From Nannocystis sp. (GTDB taxonomy: Bacteria; Myxococcota_A; Polyangia; Nannocystales; Nannocystaceae): 37,506 nucleotides of DNA. Shown here in pieces: positions 17,101-23,430 of this stretch; position 1 is the stretch's first letter; each line of letters starts with the position of its first letter. The translations under genes and the position numbers were made by a program. Location: the NCBI GenBank assembly GCA_016712315.1, contig JADJRG010000020.1, positions 1 to 37,506 on the forward strand, given 5' to 3'. The notes below the pieces were generated by a model. The model was not told the DNA's origin, did not search any database, and was given only the letters and a program-made list of their open reading frames with translations.

Positions 17101-17945
17101 CCGGCGATGTCCTTGTCGCGGTCGACCGTGCGGTCGACGTCGTGGTTACCGGGCACCACGAAGACGCGCTCGTTGGGCAGGTGGAGGGCCGTGCTGAAGC
17201 GGCTGAGCCACCGTGCGGCCAAGGCGTACTCGTCGTCACCGGTCGCCGGGGTGAGGGCTCCGCCCGAGAAGGCGACGTCGCCGGTGACGAGGATGAGGCG
17301 GGGAGTCGGGGCCTTCCCGGCCTTCACCAGCTCGCAGACGTCGCTCAGGAGTTCGTCGAGGACTCGGACCTGGTTCCACTGGTGGCTGGGGGCGCCGTGG
17401 CCGAAGTGGAGGTCCGAGAGGTGGACCCATGCGGCGAGGATGCGCTCGCTGGTCGCGGTCGAGGCCGTAGCGGTCGGGGCCGTGGCAGGCCTCGCTGCGG
17501 TCGGCGGCGGCGGGCCCGGTGTCGCGCCGTAGTAGTGGTTGACGGTCTTTGAGCCCGCCACGAAGTCACCCCCGACCTCGGTCGAGGCGGACGCCGCGCC
17601 GGCCGTGGCACTCGCCGGACTGCCGTGGACCGGGGCTCGCCTCGGCGCCCGCGAGGTCGAGGCCGTAGCCCAGCGCTCAACAACGGCGGCGATGGCCGCT
17701 TTCTTGTGCGGGCGTTCGACCTCCAAGCGCTCGAAGAAGTCCGCGTCGATGCGTCCCCGACGCGCCAGGGCGGCGAGCGCGAGGTCGGCGAGGTCCGCCA
17801 TAGAACCGCCCTCGGGGAGCTCGTGCAGGAGCTCGGCGTCCGGGCCGTAGCGCAGCCAGCGGCGCAGCTCCTCCGCCGAGAAGAGCTCGACCAGTAGCGC
17901 GTGCAGAGCTGCCTGCGGCGTGCTCGGCTCCCAAGGCGGGCTCAT
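14157..17945 (-). pseudogene. gene B, 5' part: EAD1-metallophosphoesterase-NACHT-TIR-like-FGE (split by transposon)
   Basis: About 1260 residues; with 10260-10901 the whole is about 1475. In order: an effector-associated domain of type 1 (LVELFSAEELRRWLRYGP, then LPEGGSMADLADLALAAL, about 17905-17700); a linker with GGDFVAGSKTVNHYYG, a motif common before STAND modules; a calcineurin-like phosphoesterase (WVHLSDLHFGHG, LVTGDVAFSGG, VVPGNHDVDRTV, VLGHHPAADG, YLSGHVHEA, about 17430-16690); a NACHT NTPase (ILGEPGSGKTTALHKLL, LLLLADGLDEVAD, VVSSRYAGYR, about 16040-15670); a helical arm; a TIR-like Rossmann segment (EVVLVFFEKERTAAEGLAKE, VQVFSDAQG, about 14665-14270) with no clear catalytic Glu; and the FGE start (ILWVPGGRFEMG). 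One frame break probably lies in the C7 run 16133-16139. EAD1 domains pair with matching EADs on other proteins. ATG 17945 is chosen; GTG 17966 is possible. Confidence 0.85.
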
Positions 17946-18143
17946 TGGCGCGCGCGATAGTCGCACGGTCCGGCTATGGGTCGCAAGCTAGATGACCGCC
18001 GCGAGGCGCTACGTCAGCGGGCAACGAGATCCCTCCAAGTCGATCGCCATCGACACCCTACTCGCCGACGCCAACCCCAACGGCGTGCTCCACACTGGCT
18101 CATCGACCAGCCCTACCTACCTCGATGATCATGGCGGGCTCGC

Positions 18144-20777
18144 TTAGCTGTTGAGCCGGACTTCGCGCAGGAGGACGCGCGAGTAGCGGGTGTAGGTGGA
18201 GTCGCCGAGCACGAGCCAGAGGGGGGGCATGGTGAGATCGGCGGGGAGGCCGTTGTCGGCGGGGAAGGCCCTCGTGAGCTTGGCGTCGGGGTAGGTGGCG
18301 AGGATGTCGGAGATCTGGAAGACCTTGTTGTGCCAGCCGGCGCCGAGATCGACGGCGGGGGTGACTCCGGCGAGCTCGTTGACGATCTTGAGCTTGCCGG
18401 CGCCTACCCAGGAGAGCAAGTACTCGTGATCGGTGGGGTCGGCCTGGGCGACGTCGACGAGCAGGTTGAGGGCGGGGTTGGGATCGCGATCGAAGACGCC
18501 GATCTTGTAGAGGGTGCCGTCGCCGTTGACGTCGATGAGAATGTTGATGTACGGACGATTGAGGATGTGGGCGTTGCCTGCGGTGCGCAGGGCGTAGCGG
18601 ACGCTGAGCGCGGTGAGCTGGGCGAGGGGGAGGCCGAGGAGGATGGGGGCGTCGGTGCCGAGCATGGCCTTGTTGCCGGTGCCGATGCCGTGGAAACCCT
18701 TGTTGCCGATGACGTTGGCGTTGCCGGTGATGGCGTGCGTCCACATGAGGTAGCCGGCTTCGTGGCGATCGGCGCCGGCGGCGTTGACGCTGTAGTCGCT
18801 AAAGGTGGCCCACGGGATGGCGCCTGCGGGCTGGGTGAGCGGGGGCGTTGTGGGGGCGATGGCGGTGGCGAGGAGCTGGGCCTCGGTGATGGGGAGTAGC
18901 TCGTGTTCGGCGATGACGGTAGGGCAGCCGACGCGCACGGGCGGGCTGAGCACGGCGAGGAGATCGTCGTGGCTGACGCGGCGGGGGGTGGACCACTGGC
19001 CGGGGAGGAGCTGTTCGAGGGCGGCGTCGCCGGTGAGGCGGTTGGCGGGGCCGGAAAAATAGGCGCCGTCGCAGCCGGAGACGCGGACGCGCCAGTAGTA
19101 GCCGGCGTAGCGGGATTGGCGAGGGTCGAGGGCTTCGAGCGGGAGGGCTCCGGCGGGGGCGTTTGATGTGGCCTCTAGGACATGTGAAGCGGTGGACCAG
19201 AGGAGGTTGATGTTCATGACGCCGGTGGCGGTGAAGCCGGCGTTGCGGGTGAGGCGGGCGCGGATGACGGGCGCAGCGGTGCTGTCGAGGCGGGCGGTTT
19301 GGTCAGCTTCGGAGAGCTCGTTGACGACGAGCAGGAGGACGGTGGGGGCCTCGGTGATGAAGCCGAGCTCTTCTCCGGGGGCGAGGGTGATGGTTTGGGA
19401 TCCGGCGAGGCGGTGCTCGCTGCGGATGGCGGCGCCGAGGTAGACGCGGAGGACATCGCGGGGGTTGTCGGTGGAGGCGCTGACGGTGATCGAGGTGTGG
19501 GCGCCGCTTGAGAAAATGCCGAAAATGTCGCTGGTGAGGCGGCTTCCGGTCGGGATGGTGGCGCTGTAGAGGCGGCCGGCGGTGGTGGTTTGCAGGGTTT
19601 CGCGGGTGAGAGGGATGAGGCCCGATCCGTTGAGCGGGGCGGTGGCGGTGAGGCGGATGGTGGTTGGTTCGGCCATGGTGGTGTCTCTTGGGGCAGGTTG
19701 TGGGGGACGGTTATCGGGGAGGACGACGGGCGGTGAAGGCGGCGAAGGCGGCTTGAGCGCCTGGGCGGTGGGAGGGTTGGAGGAGGCTCCAATCGGGGGG
19801 GCGGCGGCTGGGCCGGCTTCCCAGCGGATCTTGTCGCCGGGGAGGGCGACGCGGGTACGTGCGCCGCCGGCCTGGGCGTGGCGGCTGAGGGCGACGGGGC
19901 GTAGGCCCTTGGCGACGAGGGCGCGGTAGATGGCGCCGTCTTCGGAGGTGAGCTGGTAGGTGATGAGGCGGCAGCCGGGGGCGCCTCGGCCGCTGGTGGG
20001 GAGGAGGTCGATGAGGTGGGCGACGAGGGCGGAGGCGGCATTCACGGGGACGTCGCGGCCCTTGCGGTCGTAGCGGCGGAGGCCGGCGCGGCTGGCGACG
20101 CGGGTGATTTCGAGGGTGCCTTCGGGGGGGCAGTCGGTGGCGCGGCCCCAGCGGCCGGTGGGGGCGCCCGCGAGGGCGACGGCGGCGATCTGGCCGCGCC
20201 AACGGGCGGCGAGGGCGTGGAGCAGGCCGCGTCGGTTGCAGTCGGGCAGGTGGCGGTGGTGGCGGGCGACGAATTCGCAGGCGGTGTCGGGATCGATGGT
20301 GTGGATCTCGAGCTCGGGGGCGTGGCCGTCGCGTAGGGCGGCGGTGAGTTCTTCTAAAAAATAGTCTTCGTCGCGTAGGCCGCCGTCGAGGTCGGCGATG
20401 GCTTGGATTAGGCGCTCGGCGTCGTCGAGGGGCCAGTGCGGGACGATGGCCTCGTGGATGGTGGCGGCGGCGTCTTCTTCGTCGAGCAGGCCCCACTCGG
20501 GATCGTTGATGTAGGCGCGGACGGCCGTGAGGATCGAGCGGGCTTCGTGCTGGAGGGCGGTGCTGTCCGCGCGCGGGAGGCCGGGGGTGCGCTGCCACCA
20601 GGGGCGCGGCGCTGCCCTGCCCCGTCGGGTGCGCTGCTCTTGCAGGGATTGCTCGATGAGGCGAAGCAGGCGCGCGCGGTGGGTGGTGATCACTCGATCG
20701 ACCTGCTCGGGCGAGTAGCGCGCGGCGAGGGCGTTGACGGTGGCCTCGAAGATCGCCGCGGAGGATCGGAGAGGCAT
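18144..20777 (-). CDS. Mom/XF1762-like acetyltransferase with N-terminal shared domain and C-terminal beta-rich region
   Basis: 877 residues in one open frame, last gene of the operon. Residues 1-45 carry the operon's shared N-terminal domain (YSPEQVDRVITTHRARLLRL). Residues about 140-290 match the XF1762/Mom-like GNAT fold: DTACEFVARHHRHLPDCNR, EGTLEITRVAS, then LITYQLTSEDGAIYRALVAK and the end GDKIRWEAG; relatives include phage Mom DNA-modification acetyltransferases. A Pro-rich linker follows, then about 510 residues of beta-rich sequence from MAEPTTIRL (ATG 19676) with no family I know, containing VDVNGDGTLYKIGVFD-like Asp-rich loops. A separate gene starting at 19676 is possible (AAGAGA lies upstream), and an undetected indel could hide a stop. 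ATG 20777 is preceded by CGGAG at good spacing. Confidence 0.75.
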   Translation of the reverse strand: MPLRSSAAIFEATVNALAARYSPEQVDRVITTHRARLLRLIEQSLQEQRTRRGRAAPRPWWQRTPGLPRADSTALQHEARSILTAVRAYINDPEWGLLDEEDAAATIHEAIVPHWPLDDAERLIQAIADLDGGLRDEDYFLEELTAALRDGHAPELEIHTIDPDTACEFVARHHRHLPDCNRRGLLHALAARWRGQIAAVALAGAPTGRWGRATDCPPEGTLEITRVASRAGLRRYDRKGRDVPVNAASALVAHLIDLLPTSGRGAPGCRLITYQLTSEDGAIYRALVAKGLRPVALSRHAQAGGARTRVALPGDKIRWEAGPAAAPPIGASSNPPTAQALKPPSPPSPPVVLPDNRPPQPAPRDTTMAEPTTIRLTATAPLNGSGLIPLTRETLQTTTAGRLYSATIPTGSRLTSDIFGIFSSGAHTSITVSASTDNPRDVLRVYLGAAIRSEHRLAGSQTITLAPGEELGFITEAPTVLLLVVNELSEADQTARLDSTAAPVIRARLTRNAGFTATGVMNINLLWSTASHVLEATSNAPAGALPLEALDPRQSRYAGYYWRVRVSGCDGAYFSGPANRLTGDAALEQLLPGQWSTPRRVSHDDLLAVLSPPVRVGCPTVIAEHELLPITEAQLLATAIAPTTPPLTQPAGAIPWATFSDYSVNAAGADRHEAGYLMWTHAITGNANVIGNKGFHGIGTGNKAMLGTDAPILLGLPLAQLTALSVRYALRTAGNAHILNRPYINILIDVNGDGTLYKIGVFDRDPNPALNLLVDVAQADPTDHEYLLSWVGAGKLKIVNELAGVTPAVDLGAGWHNKVFQISDILATYPDAKLTRAFPADNGLPADLTMPPLWLVLGDSTYTRYSRVLLREVRLNS

Positions 20778-20794
20778 CGTGTTCTCCGCGGTGA

Positions 20795-21484
20795 TCAGGC
20801 GCGGCGGGCTAGCCGGAATGCGAAGGCGCTGACGAGGGCTGTCGCGGTGACGCCGTAAGCGATGAGGGCGATGGTAGCGATCGTGGAGGCGCGCTTCTTG
20901 GCCTTCTCTTGTGCTTCCTCGACATAGTTGCGGAGCTCGCGGAGGTTGAGAGCCTCGGCGAAAGGGGCGAGCTCGGGGTAGTGGCGCGCGAGAGATTCGA
21001 TGGAGAGGGCGAGCCCGAAGGGGCCGAAGAACATGACCAAAAGGGCGGCTTCGTTGAGGGCCCGGAGGCGCTGAAGCTCCGCCCAGTCGCTCTTGCGCGC
21101 CGCGGCGAGGGTGCGGGCGATCTGCTCGGCCCATGCGTACCCGCGAGCTTGGCCGACACCTTCGGGGAGCGTGGGGGCGCCCGGCAAGGGCTCCAGGGCT
21201 TCGCGTGGGGCTTCGCGGAGGCGCTTGATGTAGGCGCGGCTGAGGGCGACGGTGCCGACGGTCTCGGGGCGTGCGAGGGCGCCTGCGAAGAGCGGGCTGG
21301 TGAAGATGATCTCGAGCTCGCGTGAGAGCACGTCGAGATGGGATAAGGCGAGGCTGAGCGCGCTGGCGTCGGCGGCGGCGAAGGCCAGCTCGCCGTGGCG
21401 GATCGCGGCGAGGAGGCGGCTGAGCAGGCGAGCGTCGTCGAGGACCAGCTCGACGCGCTTCAGCACGTTGGGGAGGGCGGCCAT
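20795..21484 (-). CDS. helical membrane-associated protein of unknown function
   Basis: 229 residues, not recognised. Mostly helical, with a hydrophobic stretch in the middle (LLVMFFGPFGLALSIESLA, residues about 155-173), a charged helix (LRELRNYVEEAQEKAKKRAS) and a C-terminal transmembrane segment (IATIALIAYGVTATALVSAF) followed by a short basic tail. It starts at an ATG overlapping the stop of the upstream gene (ATGA) and ends 17 bp before the acetyltransferase gene, so translation is probably coupled. The pattern of short helical proteins with one C-terminal anchor recurs in this operon. Confidence 0.75.
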   Translation of the reverse strand: MAALPNVLKRVELVLDDARLLSRLLAAIRHGELAFAAADASALSLALSHLDVLSRELEIIFTSPLFAGALARPETVGTVALSRAYIKRLREAPREALEPLPGAPTLPEGVGQARGYAWAEQIARTLAAARKSDWAELQRLRALNEAALLVMFFGPFGLALSIESLARHYPELAPFAEALNLRELRNYVEEAQEKAKKRASTIATIALIAYGVTATALVSAFAFRLARRA

Positions 21485-21927
21485 CAGCCTCGGCCTCCGA
21501 CCTGGCGAGAGCGTGTGAAGAGCGCCGCGATGGTGGCGAGCAGCGCGAGGGCGGCGGCGGCGGTGAGCAGGCGTCGATCGCGGTGACGCGCGGCTTCCTG
21601 CATCTGGATCAGGTGGGGTGAGACACCGGACCATTTCGACGGGCCCGGCTCGACGCTGCGTGCGGGAGCGAGGGCGTCGATGTATCGCTGGGCGATGTCG
21701 TACTGGCGCTCTTGAAGGGCCTTCTCGGCGTCGGTGGCGATGACGAGCCACTGCTGCGCCTGGAGTTGCACGTCGGCGGGCAGCAGGATCAGCTCTTGGA
21801 GCTGACGCAGAGCGGCCGCGAAGTTGCGCCACAAGCCCGCGAGGTGGTCGCTGTTGGCGGCGGAGGCGGTCTGGCCGAGGAGCTCCTGGGAGGCGGTGAA
21901 GGCTGCGAGAAAGGGGGTGGTGTTCAT
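21484..21927 (-). CDS. small protein with C-terminal transmembrane anchor
   Basis: 147 residues, not recognised. Amphipathic helices (FLAAFTASQELLGQTASAAN, then WRNFAAALRQLQELILLPAD) are followed by a tetratricopeptide-like helix pair (EKALQERQYDIAQRYIDALA) and a C-terminal membrane span (LLTAAAALALLATIAALFT) with Arg-rich tail. Topology predicts most of the protein in the cytoplasm. It overlaps the next gene by ATGA and lies 30 bp after the 66-residue gene. Confidence 0.7.
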   Translation of the reverse strand: MNTTPFLAAFTASQELLGQTASAANSDHLAGLWRNFAAALRQLQELILLPADVQLQAQQWLVIATDAEKALQERQYDIAQRYIDALAPARSVEPGPSKWSGVSPHLIQMQEAARHRDRRLLTAAAALALLATIAALFTRSRQVGGRG

Positions 21928-21957
21928 GATGACTCCGTGCTGTGTTGCTGCGTTGGG

Positions 21958-22158
21958 TTACTTGCGGCGGATCGAGACGCCGACGCCGATCCCGATGGCG
22001 ATCCCGACGGCGCCGCTGATCGCGGCGAAGATGAGGGCTCGGTTCTGGTCGGCGATGCCGAGGCGGTGGAGATCCGCGCGAGACTGGCGGAGCTGGTCGC
22101 TCAGGGTGTCGTGGCGGGTCTTGTCGACGACGGGATCGTGGAGGGTATGGGTGCTCAT
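21958..22158 (-). CDS. 66-residue single-pass membrane protein
   Basis: A charged helical N-terminal half (VVDKTRHDTLSDQLRQSRAD) is followed by one Gly-rich transmembrane segment (ALIFAAISGAVGIAIGIGVG) and the tail VSIRRK. Small Gly-zipper spans of this type are common in phage structural or membrane-perturbing proteins, but no family is recognised. Its ATG overlaps the stop of the methyltransferase-like gene (ATGA), supporting it as a real gene despite its size. Confidence 0.7.
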   Translation of the reverse strand: MSTHTLHDPVVDKTRHDTLSDQLRQSRADLHRLGIADQNRALIFAAISGAVGIAIGIGVGVSIRRK

Positions 22159-22760
22159 GAGCGACCTCGTGGCCAGAAGAGCGCCGCCATGGCGAGGCCG
22201 AGCGCCGCAGCGGCGAGCAGCTTCTCGTCGAGGCCGACGGCGCGCATCTTGACGACCTGCTCTCCGCCCTGGGCGGCGATGCTGCCGCGCCAGCGCGCTC
22301 CAGGGTAAAGACGCGCGGTGAGGGTCCAGGGCTGGACGTTGACGATGAAGAGGTTGTCGGGGCTGCCGGCGATCCTGGCGATCTCGGCGAGCGCGCCGTG
22401 GAGATCCTCGACGTACTCGAGCACGCAGGAGACGAAGACCACGGCGGAGTCGTCGGCGATGTTGGGGATCTTTCCGCGGGTGATGTCAGCGACGATGGAC
22501 ACCGGGCACTTGGGACAGCCGTTGATGTCCACACAAACATCCCCGCAGCCGTAGGCGCGGATGATCCGGGTGTGAAGGCCCGCGTCAGGGTCGCCGATGA
22601 CGACGAGCTGCCGACCGAGCGCGGTGGCTCGATCGGCGGCGAGATCGAAGGCCGCCACGCGCTCGCGATAGCGGATCACGGCGGCCGCTGCCTCGAGCAG
22701 GGCGACGTAGCCGAGCGCGAGGCCAGCGGCGACGCGGGGGATCGATGGTGGGGCGGACAT
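22155..22760 (-). CDS. membrane-anchored methyltransferase-like protein
   Basis: 201 residues. It has an N-terminal hydrophobic helix (VAAGLALGYVALLEAAAAVI), a Rossmann-like middle with LVVIGDPD at the first strand, a Cys cluster (GCGDVCVDINGCPKC), DDSAVVFVSCVLEYVEDLHG matching the motif after strand 4 of class I SAM-dependent methyltransferases, and NLFIVNVQPW. A second hydrophobic helix closes it (LLAAAALGLAMAALFW) with basic tail PRGRS. The usual GxGxG glycine loop is degenerate, so it may not bind SAM. Two membrane spans around such a core are unusual. It begins 4 bp after ParA and is ATGA-coupled to the next gene. Confidence 0.6.
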   Translation of the reverse strand: MSAPPSIPRVAAGLALGYVALLEAAAAVIRYRERVAAFDLAADRATALGRQLVVIGDPDAGLHTRIIRAYGCGDVCVDINGCPKCPVSIVADITRGKIPNIADDSAVVFVSCVLEYVEDLHGALAEIARIAGSPDNLFIVNVQPWTLTARLYPGARWRGSIAAQGGEQVVKMRAVGLDEKLLAAAALGLAMAALFWPRGRS

Positions 22761-22764
22761 GGGT

Positions 22765-23430
22765 TTAGGCCTCGAGCAACAGGGCGGCGAGGGCTCGGCG
22801 CTCGCCGGCTGAGAGGCGCGCGAGCAGCTTTTCGTGGGTGCTCTGCACGAGGTTGTGGTCGAGATCCTTGGTGCCGGCTGTCGACGGTTTTGCGGCCTGA
22901 ACAGCAGAGGGCGCGGCCGCCGGTGGGGTGGCGGGGTCGGGGTGCGCCCGCTTGTCGTCGAGGCCAGCTAGGCGGAGCACGTCGTTGAGGCTCCGCAGGA
23001 GGGCCTCGGCTCCGGGCGTGTGGCGCAGCTCGGGGTCTTCCCAGATCACACGCTCATACTCGGCGGCGTGGGCGATCGCGTTGCTGTAGGGGATCCCCTC
23101 CGCGACGGCCACGTTGAGGTGCGGGGCCAGCTCAGAGAGCTTGTAGCCCATGTTGGGGAGGTAGATGACAGGGCCGCGAAGCCCGTCCGCCAGGGTGTCC
23201 GCGTGGAGGTGTGCGAGCTTGCACGAGATCGGGATGATCGTGACGTCGGCCGCGAGCTCACCGCCGCAGGGGCCATCGATGAGGATGAGATCGGCGTCGA
23301 TGGGATCGTCGGCGCTCGTCGGCGATCGTGTATGTACACGCCAGCCGCGTGAGGTGGCGAGGTGGGTGAGGTGTCGTGCGAGCGCCGTGGTTCCGACGCC
23401 GCCCTTGGTGTTGTGGACTGAGATGATCAT
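22765..23430 (-). CDS. ParA/MinD-family ATPase
   Basis: 221 residues. It starts MIISVHNTKGGVGTTALARH, with a deviant Walker A motif (KGGVGTT, both key Lys/Thr positions kept). Walker B follows at DADLILIDGPCGG, then the strand DVTIIPISCKLAHLHADTL. After about 150 residues an Ala/Pro-rich linker leads to a short helical tail (HEKLLARLSAGERRALAALL) that could bind a partner. ParA proteins position plasmids, phage DNA or large complexes. No ParB gene or obvious parS array was seen next to it. Its ATG overlaps the stop of the repeat-rich gene, which may be its partner protein. Confidence 0.85.
   Translation of the reverse strand: MIISVHNTKGGVGTTALARHLTHLATSRGWRVHTRSPTSADDPIDADLILIDGPCGGELAADVTIIPISCKLAHLHADTLADGLRGPVIYLPNMGYKLSELAPHLNVAVAEGIPYSNAIAHAAEYERVIWEDPELRHTPGAEALLRSLNDVLRLAGLDDKRAHPDPATPPAAAPSAVQAAKPSTAGTKDLDHNLVQSTHEKLLARLSAGERRALAALLLEA

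Noticed and set aside
15840..17552. Long plus-strand open frame opposite gene B
   Set aside because: It is antisense to well-supported phosphoesterase and NACHT motifs; long antisense frames are expected at this GC content.
17992..18147. Small plus-strand frame with ATG 17992 (51 residues, SIAIDTLLADANPNG) between gene B and the operon
   Set aside because: Reads somewhat like protein but has no ribosome-binding site, no known family, and runs into the operon's last stop codon; not enough support.
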